A DNA stretch of 57,910 nt. It comes from Paraburkholderia franconis (GTDB lineage Bacteria; Pseudomonadota; Gammaproteobacteria; Burkholderiales; Burkholderiaceae). Of this stretch, positions 1-8,317 are shown one piece after another (the stretch's first letter is position 1; each line of letters begins with the position of its first letter). The position numbers were made by a program, and so were the translations under genes. Location of the stretch: assembly GCF_009362735.1 (NCBI RefSeq), contig NZ_WHNP01000049.1, forward strand, positions 1 through 57,910, given 5' to 3'. The notes under the pieces are model-generated. The model did no database searches. It was not told where the DNA came from and was given only the letters and a program-made list of their open reading frames with translations.

Positions 1-205
1 CCATCAACTCATCGACGAGCCAGTACCAGTTGTACGTTGCTTCGATGACCACGCCCACGAGATCTTCGCGGTGCGGTGCCAGTGCTGCCCGGATCTGGAT
101 GGGATCGTTCGGCAAGCGCCGTTGGTAGAGCACCCGGTCAGCGTCATCGCTGACCACAACTACGCTGTTGTTCGAATGAAGGTCGATTCCACTAAACTTG
201 TCCAT
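1..205 (-). CDS. IS110-family transposase, N-terminal part (runs off window)
   Basis: The 68 visible residues begin MDKFSGIDLHSNNSVVVVSD and include ATYNWYWLVDELM, the usual N-terminus of the IS110/IS1111 DEDD transposases. Asp8 in GIDLH would be the first catalytic acid, and the Glu just before ATYNWYW the second. The ATG at 205 has an AGGAGG ribosome binding site about 6 nt upstream. The rest of the protein, including the C-terminal serine-containing domain, lies outside the window, so I cannot say whether the element is intact. It is transcribed out of the window, away from the transfer genes. Confidence 0.85.
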   Translation of the reverse strand, partial: MDKFSGIDLHSNNSVVVVSDDADRVLYQRRLPNDPIQIRAALAPHREDLVGVVIEATYNWYWLVDELM

Positions 206-647
206 GCCGGCCTCCTGTGCGTCAAGTGGGTGGACCAACCCTGACTTTACGCCCGCCGCCCTACGGCAACGGCGTGAGGCCGGCTACATGATTATCAGTA
301 CCCGAATATCTCGACATTCTTGATGAGGCTGTGCGAGCCCGCAATGGCTGACAGCGCATCCTCAAACGGTGTGCTCCGATTGAGGGTCGCTGACTCGCCA
401 TGGTAAGCTTCCTGTCACGGTCGATCCCGTCTCCTGCCTGGATCTGGTCCGCAGTGCCCCGTTTGGACGACACCTCGCGAACGAAGGACAATACACACCC
501 AGTGGTCCTCCCGGAAGCCCGCTCTCCGCTCTCTGTTGGTATCGTTCCGCGCCCTGAACGCGCGCCCGCAGGTCATCCATTCGGATGTCCATATCGCACA
601 ATACGCGATTAAACTTCGAGTGCGTATAACGAAGTGCAGCGGAATGG
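206..647. other. Intergenic, no supported gene
   Basis: This stretch lies between the IS110-type transposase and the 3' end of the transfer region. Short open frames exist on both strands, but none has a convincing ribosome binding site or a recognisable protein. It probably contains the upstream end of the IS110 element; that family usually lacks clear terminal inverted repeats, so the border cannot be placed by eye. Confidence 0.5.
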
Positions 648-2024
648 TCAGTCAGGCTTCGCCTGCGGCACGCCGGCGAGATGCAGGACCTTTGCAGCGA
701 CCCTGCGGAAAAACGCGTCGTCGCGCTCCTGCTGTGCATCGTCGTCAGCAACCTGATGCTCGATCAGGATGCCGCGGCGCTTCATGATTTCGTGCGTGCG
801 CGATTTGCGTGCGAGGTAGTCAGGATCATCGGCACCCATCGTCTCGATGACGAGGCGATGCAACCGGGGCGCGACACCGACGGCTCCCGCCGATCGGAAC
901 GTCAGTTCGAAGTCGGGTCGGCACCACAGGCTCGGCTTGTCGATCTGCCTCACCTCGCGGTCAAAGAGCGGTTTCGAAAGCGTCACCCCGACGCCGTGCT
1001 TTTTAACCCATTCCATGAGACGGAATAGCAATTTCAGGGTGATGCGCTCATACTGACTGTCCAGGGGTACCGGTCGCGCAAACGAATGCGCATGCTGCGC
1101 GAACGCTTCGCGGAAGCGCGCGTTGCCGTCGCGATCGCGATCGACCACGGTGAGTACCCAGTACGGCGGCTGCGTCAGACGCTGATCGCGGCCGCCGGCG
1201 CGGATACCCTTTTCGGGGCGCACCACACACTCACCCATGCTGGTTTTCTTGATTGCACCGCCTGCGCGAATCTCGTCGGCAACGAACAGCAGGAGCGCAC
1301 TGCGGGCCTTCATTTCCGGCCATGCCAGGGCGTCGATCTCCCTCATCTTCTCGTTGAGAGGGATCCACGGCTTGAGATACAGTATCTGTGAGAGCGTCAG
1401 CTCCGGGCTCAGCGCCTGACCGGCTGCGTATGCCTCGAACCGCTCCCACGATCTGGACTTTTCTTGCAACGCGTCGACGTGCAGCCGTGCAAAGTCCGCA
1501 TCCTCAAGAAGCGTGTGCAGGATGCGTCCAAGGCGGGGCAGGCGACGGCCCCTCTGGCCAAAGGCGCCGTTTGATCCGTTCGAGCCGCCCGGACGCGCCG
1601 CGCCTTCATGCAGATTATCCAGGTAGTCAAGCGCATCGCTCACCGGTCTGAGCGGATGGTGCTGGCCTGGCCGCGCGGGATCATCGTCCAGTCCGACGTT
1701 TTCCGATTCCGGCGTCTGACGGAACAACGCCAGCGCGCAGCGGTGTTCGCCGTACTGATGCATGCGTACGAAATGACGCGGCCCCTCCTCGCGCACCCGG
1801 GCGGTCAGTCGCGGCCGGCTAGCCCCTGCGCCGACGCAGTCGCACTCGAGCCAGAGACGCACGTGTCGCCCGTCGTGCATCTCCTCGAGAACGGCTTCCA
1901 CGAGCCTCACGTCCTCAGGCCGCACTTCCTGTCCCTCGCCGCAGAAGCGGCGGACGGCTACGGCTTCTTCAGCGCTCAGGTACCGCCTGACCGTATCGGG
2001 GTGATCGCGCTCGACAAGATGCAT
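648..2024 (-). CDS. Plasmid protein resembling DUF1173, nuclease-like C-terminus
   Basis: A protein of 458 residues if the ATG at 2024 is used (MHLVERDHPDTVRRYL). That start lies 7 nt after the stop of the upstream winged-helix gene, so the two are probably co-transcribed. The C-terminal third contains RPDFEL, then LVIETMGADDPDYLARKS, then GILIEHQ. The order D, E, K and the alternation of strands and helices suggest a PD-(D/E)XK-like fold. I associate this layout with DUF1173 proteins found near conjugation genes, but that link is from memory. It is the last gene of the minus-strand transfer block. Function unknown. Confidence 0.6.
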   Translation of the reverse strand: MHLVERDHPDTVRRYLSAEEAVAVRRFCGEGQEVRPEDVRLVEAVLEEMHDGRHVRLWLECDCVGAGASRPRLTARVREEGPRHFVRMHQYGEHRCALALFRQTPESENVGLDDDPARPGQHHPLRPVSDALDYLDNLHEGAARPGGSNGSNGAFGQRGRRLPRLGRILHTLLEDADFARLHVDALQEKSRSWERFEAYAAGQALSPELTLSQILYLKPWIPLNEKMREIDALAWPEMKARSALLLFVADEIRAGGAIKKTSMGECVVRPEKGIRAGGRDQRLTQPPYWVLTVVDRDRDGNARFREAFAQHAHSFARPVPLDSQYERITLKLLFRLMEWVKKHGVGVTLSKPLFDREVRQIDKPSLWCRPDFELTFRSAGAVGVAPRLHRLVIETMGADDPDYLARKSRTHEIMKRRGILIEHQVADDDAQQERDDAFFRRVAAKVLHLAGVPQAKPD

Positions 2025-2031
2025 GATGCGT

Positions 2032-2382
2032 TCAGCGCGAAGGCCGCGCGAGCATGGCGAGACTGCGCACGCTCGCCAGCGACGCCTCATAGCCCCGCAA
2101 CGAGCCATGCATCTGGCGGGTGATGGGTGGCGTCGCTACAGTTGTCGATGTGCCCGCGTCCGTTGCGACTGTAGATGGTGGCCGGGGCGCGAGCGACAGG
2201 CGCTCGAAGCCAATGATGCGTGATGAATGGCTGCTCATACGCACAAGGCCTTCTTCGACGAGGGTGCAAAGCATGTCGTTGATCTGCGCCGACGACGTAT
2301 CGAATCGACGGGCCAGTTCACCCGCCTGGTACTCGCGCCCCAACTCCATGGTCTGAATCAGTTTTGCAGAAGTGAGTTTCAT
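2032..2382 (-). CDS. Small winged-helix DNA-binding protein
   Basis: A 116-aa product starting MKLTSAKLIQTMELGREY. The open frame extends upstream to 2493, but the ATG at 2382 has a purine-rich GGGGGA just before it and the sequence ahead of it looks non-coding. Residues 10-60 (GELARRFDTSSAQINDMLCT, then LVEEGLVRM) form a helix-turn-helix followed by a wing, as in small plasmid regulators. The C-terminal half is low-complexity (Thr, Ala, Ser). It probably regulates its own operon or the downstream DUF1173-like gene. Its stop lies 7 nt before the next start. Confidence 0.6.
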   Translation of the reverse strand: MKLTSAKLIQTMELGREYQAGELARRFDTSSAQINDMLCTLVEEGLVRMSSHSSRIIGFERLSLAPRPPSTVATDAGTSTTVATPPITRQMHGSLRGYEASLASVRSLAMLARPSR

Positions 2383-2711
2383 CGTATTCCCCCTGAAACA
2401 GCGCTGGCAGTGTACTGCCGTCGCCACGGTCCCGTCACCCGATGCGTGGCTTGCACAGCGCCCAACGTGGCCCCCGCCGTCAGCTGCGGGCATGACGCTT
2501 CATTGCGGTTCGACGGCCCGGTGCCTGCTCAGTTGGATGCGCCGAACTGCTCATGCCGGCTACACGATCATATCCACCGCGGTTTTGCCGACGACGGTCG
2601 ATTCGCCCGGCTACTGTTGTACACACATCCGGCTATATGAAAATGACGCCGGCGGATAAAAAGCCGTGCTGCCCGGAGGCAGGCCATTCGCCGGCCCCTG
2701 AAAGACATGAT
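2383..2711. other. Intergenic, likely promoter region
   Basis: About 330 bases between the trbM-like gene and the small winged-helix gene, both on the minus strand. I see no protein with coding character. It is a reasonable place for a promoter driving 2382 to 648, but I could not pick out convincing -35 and -10 boxes. Confidence 0.4.
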
Positions 2712-3038
2712 TCACGGGCCGTTCTCGACGGCGCCGTACTTCGCGTTTATCGAGCTCTTCTGGTCGCTTCCAGCCGAACGGCACTGGTTAAGGAAATCAC
2801 CGCGCGCGCTCGACGTGCCGCTCAGATCGAAATGGCCGTGGTGATAACGCACGATGGAAAAGTAGTTCGCCTCGTACCGGCTGCAGTCTCGACCACCATC
2901 GCCGCCCTGCATCAGTCCGGCAAGGCAGAGCACTGCCCCGCACGCGCTCTGGTTGTCATTGTCAGCCCGCGCCGGTGTGACGCCTGTGAGCGCGGTGCAT
3001 ACCGCCACCGCGACCACACAAGAGATTTTGGATGGCAT
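2712..3038 (-). CDS. trbM: TrbM-family conjugal transfer protein
   Basis: A 108-aa periplasmic protein. Residues 1-25 are a signal peptide ending near PARADN. The mature part starts with CGAVLCLAGLMQGGDGG, then a conserved cysteine, YFSIVRYHHGHFDLSGT, and FLNQC. This spacing of four cysteines with Gly-Gly and YFSI is typical of TrbM/KikA-like proteins of conjugative plasmids, which are required for or assist pilus function in some systems. It follows the stbC-like gene by 10 nt and is therefore part of the same transcript. Assignment is from the motif pattern, without a database search. Confidence 0.8.
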   Translation of the reverse strand: MPSKISCVVAVAVCTALTGVTPARADNDNQSACGAVLCLAGLMQGGDGGRDCSRYEANYFSIVRYHHGHFDLSGTSSARGDFLNQCRSAGSDQKSSINAKYGAVENGP

Positions 3039-3048
3039 GGAACGACTC

Positions 3049-3498
3049 CTATGCGCGGATCAGATGCAGTGCCGTGATCGCGCCGACCGAGAGCGCGGCC
3101 GAGCCAAGCGCTGCACAGACGACCCATATCGCCAGCTCGAGGCGACCGATACCGCCGCAGTAATTCTCTTCGCGCAGCACGTCACGCAGTTGGCCCCGCA
3201 CGCGCCCGCTTGCCTGGTCGTACTCGCGCAGCGCGAGCTCGCCGAGCAGCTGATCACGCGCCTCGGCGAAACGGCCTGCCTCGGCGAGCACGCCGGTGGT
3301 TGAGACGTTAAAGTCCTTGAGGAACCGCTCGTAACGCGACGTAAAGCGCAGCAGCGTCAGTTCGCCGTCATCCTTGAACTGTTTGCCGCTCGCCTGGAGC
3401 AGTTGTGTCAGCTCTTTCACGTCGCGACGCAGGCGGGACAGCTCGCCCAGCACTTCGCCGATCAGTTCCTCGCGGATCGAGTCATCTGACGCGCCCAT
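3049..3498 (-). CDS. StbC-like membrane-anchored coiled-coil protein
   Basis: A 149-aa protein. Residues 1-110 are rich in charged heptad-like helices (ELIGEVLGELSRLRRDVKEL), suggesting a coiled coil. Residues 122-145 (LAIWVVCAALGSAALSVGAI) form one C-terminal membrane span. Its ATG overlaps the stop of the upstream stbB-like gene (TGATG). In R388-like plasmids a ParA-like StbB is followed by StbC in the stb operon, and position plus topology suggest the same here. Molecular role is not known; a link between plasmid positioning and the conjugation machinery is an inference. Confidence 0.65.
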   Translation of the reverse strand: MGASDDSIREELIGEVLGELSRLRRDVKELTQLLQASGKQFKDDGELTLLRFTSRYERFLKDFNVSTTGVLAEAGRFAEARDQLLGELALREYDQASGRVRGQLRDVLREENYCGGIGRLELAIWVVCAALGSAALSVGAITALHLIRA

Positions 3499-4208
3499 CA
3501 GCGCACCAACACCTTGAACACATCATCCAGTTCTGTTGTAACCCGGCTCGCCAGGCGTTTCAGTGCGACCATCTGTCGAATGTGCGCTTTTTCAGCTTCC
3601 GATGCCCCATTCTCCATTGCCTCTGCGTTGAGCGCGACATAGTCGCGCGGATCATCGCGGATTTCGATGATCGATCTGTCAAAACCCTTGATCCTTTCGA
3701 AGATCGGGTTCTCGTAGATAACGGCGTCACGATGCATCGAAAAAACGTCGCTGCGGGAGTGGAACTCGAACAGCCTTGCGAAGCCCCGGTTGAGGTCCTG
3801 TTTGCGGTCAACCATATTCATGACCAGGCGGATCTTTGACGCGCGCACGCCCAGATCAGAAAGCGCACGCAGCGTTGCGATCGTGTCGACCTGCTGCTTG
3901 GTGGTCGATACAGCCGGCACGATGAAGAGATCGAAGTCTTCATGGGATCCGTCATAGCTTCGCATCAGACCTACAAAATCTTCGACATTCGATGCGCCCA
4001 CATCGACGACGGCGCTTTGCAGCGTCATCAGCTCGTCCTGCAGCTCATCGAACTGCGACCCGCGCAACGCGCCTTCCTTTTCGCGGTCATCCGAATTGAT
4101 GGATTCGATCGGGATCACTTCAGCGCCGGGCAGACGCGGCGCAAGCAGATGGTGTGCAACGGTGCTTTTGCCAACGTTGCCCGAGAAATTGATAACGGCA
4201 ATCTTCAT
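3498..4208 (-). CDS. stbB: StbB-like ParA-family ATPase
   Basis: A 236-aa P-loop protein of the deviant Walker A (ParA/MinD) class. It begins MKIAVINFSGNVGKSTVAHH, with GNVGKST as the phosphate loop at residues 10-16. VVDVGASNVEDF near residue 90 corresponds to the second nucleotide-binding segment, and FDLFIVPAVSTTKQQVDT follows. It lacks the N-terminal HTH of the plasmid's main ParA (30193-31404). StbB proteins of R388-type plasmids affect plasmid positioning and conjugation rather than acting as the main partition ATPase. Upstream there is a 69-nt gap to the LPD7/KfrB gene. Confidence 0.8.
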   Translation of the reverse strand: MKIAVINFSGNVGKSTVAHHLLAPRLPGAEVIPIESINSDDREKEGALRGSQFDELQDELMTLQSAVVDVGASNVEDFVGLMRSYDGSHEDFDLFIVPAVSTTKQQVDTIATLRALSDLGVRASKIRLVMNMVDRKQDLNRGFARLFEFHSRSDVFSMHRDAVIYENPIFERIKGFDRSIIEIRDDPRDYVALNAEAMENGASEAEKAHIRQMVALKRLASRVTTELDDVFKVLVR

Positions 4209-4277
4209 GGTGCAATGTTCCTTACCGGTTAATAGGGAGTGAGCGCATCACCGCGGCCGCGCGCCAGACGGGTTCAG

Positions 4278-5948
4278 CTACGGTTCGAGTTCAAGCGGCG
4301 GTGCTTCGGGACCCGCTTCCTGTGATGGGTGCCCGGAGGTCTCATGAGCTGGCTGCTGTGCAGACTGGGAGAGCCCGCGCTGTTCGCGCTCGATCTGTTC
4401 ACGCACGGCCTCGATCGTCGCCTCGCTGACCTGCGGCATCGGCACGTCCAGCGGCCGGTTCGCTGCTCGCGCCTCGGCCACGGCGCTCTCGAACTCCCCC
4501 ATGACCTTCTCCTGCTGCTGCTCGGGCAACGCCCTGATCTCATCGCGCAGGACCTCTCGCGCGGCCTGTTCCTTGATGCGCTCCCGCGCCGCGTCGAGCG
4601 CCGCTCGCTGTTCCTTTGAGTACTGCCAGTTGCCGTTCAGGAAGCGTTCGCGCGCTTCGTTGATCCGCCGCCGCTCGTCGCCTTCGCGGCGTGCGCTAGC
4701 AAGCGCCTCACGCTGCTCGCGAGTAGGCAGGCCCGGCATGTCCGGCGAGGAAACCAGCCATTCGTTACGGCGGCTCGTGACAGTCTTTGGCGCGATCTCG
4801 TTGCCCTGCACGTCGAACTGCCGCTGCTGGGACGTGACCGTCCTGCTGCCGCCTTTTTCGAGCTCGACCTGCTGGCCGACCTGCACACCGGCCTCGCTAA
4901 TCGCGCGTTCGAGGTCCAGGCCCCACACCGTGCGTTCGCCATTGACGGTGCGCACGGTCGCGTAATAGCTCGGGTTCTGTTTGGCGTCGTGGTTGAATGG
5001 TGCCGGCCCGTGCGCGACGAGCACGCCCGCGGTCACACCGGCTGCCGGCTGCTCGAGCGAGGAGGACGGCGGCGCCGCCCGCGGGCTGGGGCTCGCGCGG
5101 CCGGAGCGCTGTGTTCGCTGCGCCGCCGGCGCACCAGCGATCGGGCCTGCGCCTGAGCGGGCCGCCGGACGCCGCACGGGCTTTTCAGGGCCGGCAACGT
5201 CGGGCCTGGCGCCTGCCGCGGTCTCGACGATGTTGGTGCGGGGCTGGTGCGCATCGCCAGCCTGCTCGCCGGCGCTGATGCGCATGGCCTCGCGCGCAGC
5301 CGTCAACATCGCGCGATCCAGTTCCTTCGGCCTGAAACCACGCGTCGGCGCGCCAGCGAGTTCTGCCGCAATCCATGCCTGCCGGCGGAATTCCTCCGTG
5401 CCCTTGAGCTGCAGCTCGCTCCAGTTCTTCGCCTTCGCGACTTCCACCATGTGCGCGATCACGCTGCGGTCCTCACTGGCCGTCGCGAGCGTGCGGCCGG
5501 TGTCCTCGAAGTGCACCGTCTCACTCTTTCGATCCAGAAACTTCCCGTCATGCGCAACATACTGGTTGCTGACTGACTTCGGCACGTCGTAGCCGGTTTT
5601 CTCGAAGATCGGTTTCGGGTGGCTGCTGTTCTGCGTCGGCCCGTCTTTCCTGCCGATCAGCCGCCCCGTGCCTTTAGCCGTTTTCACCCCTTCGCTGCTC
5701 TGCGCATCGCTCGATGCACTGGGTCTGAGCAGCCGCCCAGCCCGCTCGCGATCAGCGGCGCGGATCTTCTTCAGGCGCTCTTCGGTCGTGCTGTCGACGG
5801 GCGTTTCCGGATGGCGCGGTACAGCCGCTGCTTCCGGTTCGTTCGCAGGCGGCGTGGTGCGCGCGCGGATGGCCGAAGCATCGTCAGCGTTGGCCGCGCC
5901 GCGCTCGTGGTGATCAATCTGGTCGGCCGGAAATTCGATCTCGTTCAT
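4278..5948 (-). CDS. Stand-alone LPD7 plus KfrB domain protein
   Basis: A 556-aa protein. Residues about 113-225 match an LPD7-type domain: YVAHDGKFLDR, HFEDTGRTLATASED, WSELQLKGTEEFRRQAW. LPD7 usually sits at the C-terminus of relaxases or TraI-like proteins. Residues about 305-365 look like a KfrB domain (VLVAHGPAPFNH, SYYATVRTVNGERTVWGLDL). Residues 405-510 are charged and helical, probably a coiled coil; the linkers are Ala/Pro-rich. Its ATG overlaps the stop of the coupling-protein gene by 4 nt, so the two are translationally coupled. A role as an accessory to DNA processing during transfer is an inference from this position and the shared LPD7 domain. Confidence 0.7.
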   Translation of the reverse strand: MNEIEFPADQIDHHERGAANADDASAIRARTTPPANEPEAAAVPRHPETPVDSTTEERLKKIRAADRERAGRLLRPSASSDAQSSEGVKTAKGTGRLIGRKDGPTQNSSHPKPIFEKTGYDVPKSVSNQYVAHDGKFLDRKSETVHFEDTGRTLATASEDRSVIAHMVEVAKAKNWSELQLKGTEEFRRQAWIAAELAGAPTRGFRPKELDRAMLTAAREAMRISAGEQAGDAHQPRTNIVETAAGARPDVAGPEKPVRRPAARSGAGPIAGAPAAQRTQRSGRASPSPRAAPPSSSLEQPAAGVTAGVLVAHGPAPFNHDAKQNPSYYATVRTVNGERTVWGLDLERAISEAGVQVGQQVELEKGGSRTVTSQQRQFDVQGNEIAPKTVTSRRNEWLVSSPDMPGLPTREQREALASARREGDERRRINEARERFLNGNWQYSKEQRAALDAARERIKEQAAREVLRDEIRALPEQQQEKVMGEFESAVAEARAANRPLDVPMPQVSEATIEAVREQIEREQRGLSQSAQQPAHETSGHPSQEAGPEAPPLELEP

Positions 5949-7750
5949 GCGACAACTCCTTGTTCAGGCTGCTGATCAGGTTGCGGGGCGGCTTGCGAAT
6001 CGGAGTGCGAACCGGTCTGCAACGCGGCTTGTGAACTGGCTGTATCCGCCCGTGCGGAAGCAGCCGCATCGGGCAGTACCTCGCTCAGGTACGGCATCAG
6101 CCGGAACAGCGCGGCACGGATACTGCCGCGGTTAGTCAAGTGCCCGGCGGAGAGCACGCCAATTTCATGTTCGCGGACATCGCGCACCCCGGCTGTCTCT
6201 GCCGTGCCCGCTGCAGGCTCAATCTGGGCGCGACGCGCGGCATTCTGCGAGTGCCACCACTGCTCGACATCGATCTGCGGCACGGGCGCACTGAGTTCGC
6301 GCGCAACAAACGCGGCGTGCTTCATCTGCTCCTCGTTCGGGAACTTCGGTCCGAACCCGAACCACGCACGGCGACGGTTGGTCTTTTCGAGAGTGGCCAT
6401 CACCCCCTGCAGGTAGGGACTCAGCTGGACCAGGCGGTCGACGAGCTCGGCATCCTCGTAGAAGTACGCCTTGTCGCACAGGATCGGTTCGCAACCATCG
6501 ATCGTGATGATCTGCTTGCGGCTGGACAGGGCCCGCAGTTCCTGCGGCAGCATCAGCGGCCGACCGTGCTCGGTCTCGTTCGTACTCGTGGACGCGCTGC
6601 GGCCGCGGCTGCGGCTGCGAGAGCGTGACAGATGCGTGAACGTGCCCAGCATCTTCGAATACTCTTCCGAGTCCTTCAGCGTGCGCGGCGCAAAGAGGCT
6701 GCGCATCTTGCAGTTGATCGCCAGCGTTTCCGCACCGTGCCTGCCGTACAGCTTCGGATCCTCGAGCTGCGACATGCCGTGGAAAATCAGCATGAGCCGC
6801 AGGTTGAAGCCGGCGATGAACGCGTTGGCCGTATCGATGATGTCGATCTTTCCCGGTGCCGCAAACTCATCCATCATCAGCGCGCACTGGTACTTGAGCT
6901 CCGGATTCTCGGCAGGCTGCTCACGCGTGTTCAGGTCGATCAGCTGTGAGAAGAAGAGATTGACGAGCAGCGCGCCCGCCTTCAGGTCTCCCGGCTTGAT
7001 ACCAACGTAGATCGATGTGCGTTTCTTTCGTACGTCGCCCAGATGGAAATCCGAACGGCTCGTCGCCGCATCGACGACGGGATTGCTGAACACGTTCAGC
7101 GGCGCCGTCATCGTGGATACAATATTGGCGAACGCTTCCTTCGACTGCGACAGAAAGCGGTTGAGCGCATCCAGACACTCGAAGCTCAGGGCAGGCAGCG
7201 TGTCGGTGGCGTTCGCGCGCGTACTGACGATCGACGAGACATGCTCGCGAATCGCGCGGCCCTTGCCGGAGGCCTGCCGCAACACTTCGCCGAACGTGCA
7301 CGGCAGCGATGGCGTTTCGAGGAGGTACAGCACGATCCCGATGAACAGGTTTCGGGCATTGTCATTCCAGTACCTCAGGCGCGCGTCGACATTCGACGGA
7401 TAGAGATGCTCGCCGATCGTCATGACGTCACCCACGCGCGTATAAGCCGGTCGGCCAGCGATGTACTCGAGCGGGTTGTACGCATGCGAGCGGCCGTTTT
7501 CGGAAAACGGTGACCACAGGTAGACCTCGTGGCCGCACTTCCTGCGGTAGCCGGACGTGTACATGAAGTTCTCTTCCTTGATGTCCTCGACGACGACCGA
7601 ATCGGGATAGGTGAGAAGATTCGGGATCACCATCGAGACGCCTTTCCCCGAGCGCGTGCCAGCGGCGAGCATGAGGAAGTCCTGGCCGCGATACTTCAGA
7701 TACTCGCCCCTGTATTTGCCGACGATGAATGGTGGATACGTGTGGGACAT
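5945..7750 (-). CDS. virD4: VirD4/TraG-type coupling protein, ATPase portion
   Basis: The type IV coupling protein links the relaxosome to the secretion channel. The 601 residues from MSHTYPPFIVGKYRGEYLKY hold the complete ATPase: Walker A GTRSGKGV at 31-38, then IPNLLTYPDSVVVEDIKEEN, Walker B LMMDEFAA, and QLEDPKLYGRHGAET. The start at 7750 has a GAGG 8-9 nt upstream; the frame is open to 7828. VirD4 proteins normally carry two N-terminal membrane spans fused just ahead of the GKYRG motif. Here these are absent and are encoded by a separate upstream ORF (7938-8291). So this is half of a split coupling protein, or the product of a disrupted gene. Confidence 0.9.
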   Translation of the reverse strand: MSHTYPPFIVGKYRGEYLKYRGQDFLMLAAGTRSGKGVSMVIPNLLTYPDSVVVEDIKEENFMYTSGYRRKCGHEVYLWSPFSENGRSHAYNPLEYIAGRPAYTRVGDVMTIGEHLYPSNVDARLRYWNDNARNLFIGIVLYLLETPSLPCTFGEVLRQASGKGRAIREHVSSIVSTRANATDTLPALSFECLDALNRFLSQSKEAFANIVSTMTAPLNVFSNPVVDAATSRSDFHLGDVRKKRTSIYVGIKPGDLKAGALLVNLFFSQLIDLNTREQPAENPELKYQCALMMDEFAAPGKIDIIDTANAFIAGFNLRLMLIFHGMSQLEDPKLYGRHGAETLAINCKMRSLFAPRTLKDSEEYSKMLGTFTHLSRSRSRSRGRSASTSTNETEHGRPLMLPQELRALSSRKQIITIDGCEPILCDKAYFYEDAELVDRLVQLSPYLQGVMATLEKTNRRRAWFGFGPKFPNEEQMKHAAFVARELSAPVPQIDVEQWWHSQNAARRAQIEPAAGTAETAGVRDVREHEIGVLSAGHLTNRGSIRAALFRLMPYLSEVLPDAAASARADTASSQAALQTGSHSDSQAAPQPDQQPEQGVVA

Positions 7751-7755
7751 GGTGT

Positions 7756-7935
7756 TTACCTCGTGGATAACGTGAGGAGAACAACCGGGCTTGCAGCCAC
7801 ACCGCATGCACGAAGATCCACATTCCAATGGGCCTCGCGCCGCGCCGGGCCCGCAGCTGCAGACAGGCGACGCAGCACCGGCAAAACGGTCATACCAGGC
7901 CGCGTTGGCATAGCGAGAGTCGAATCTGGCTGCAT
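7756..7935 (-). CDS. Short ORF between the two coupling-protein halves
   Basis: A 59-codon frame (MQPDSTLAMPTRPGMTVLPV at the N-terminus). It starts 2 nt after the stop of the membrane half of the coupling protein and ends 5 nt before the start of the ATPase half. It has no recognisable domain and many arginines. It may be an inserted small gene, or a by-product of the roughly 190 bp that separate the two halves. The frame is also the tail of a longer open frame from 8826. Evidence for translation is limited to position. Confidence 0.25.
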   Translation of the reverse strand: MQPDSTLAMPTRPGMTVLPVLRRLSAAAGPARREAHWNVDLRACGVAASPVVLLTLSTR

Positions 7936-7937
7936 GA

Positions 7938-8291
7938 TCACTTTTCCAGCAGGCCGGCCTTCACGATGTCCCGGCGCGTGGCGAAGCGCGCATTGCCGAA
8001 CTGCGCGATACGTCCGCGCGAGTTCACCAGCGCGATCGTGATCGTGATCGCGGGCATGCAGCCAATGACGGCTGACAGCAGCGTGCAGACAGAGAGAGCC
8101 CGCCTCACCGCAGGGACCTCGCCCCACGCCTGCCAGTAGTCGTAGAGCGTAAAAATACCAACCGCGTCCTGTGGCAGCTTCTGCATCTTTGCGAAAAGCA
8201 GTCCGCCGAGATATTGACCGAGCGTCACTGCGGCCGCGACGATCACCAGCACGACCAGACACGGAATGAGAATGCGGAGATATTTCGGCAT
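7938..8291 (-). CDS. VirD4-type coupling protein, N-terminal membrane portion
   Basis: A 117-aa protein from MPKYLRILIPCLVVLVIVAA. Two membrane spans are visible (residues 6-28 and about 63-85), separated by a periplasmic loop of roughly 35 residues, as in the VirD4 N-terminal domain. The C-terminus, RIAQFGNARFATRRDIVKAG, matches the cytoplasmic segment that in intact VirD4/TraG leads directly to the GKYRG and Walker A region. Here it stops at LLEK, and the ATPase begins 187 bp further on with its own start. AGGGG lies 6 nt before the chosen ATG; an earlier in-frame ATG at 8321 would add 10 residues. Confidence 0.7.
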   Translation of the reverse strand: MPKYLRILIPCLVVLVIVAAAVTLGQYLGGLLFAKMQKLPQDAVGIFTLYDYWQAWGEVPAVRRALSVCTLLSAVIGCMPAITITIALVNSRGRIAQFGNARFATRRDIVKAGLLEK

Positions 8292-8317
8292 GGTTCGCCC
8301 CTGAGTGCCCGGTCGCT

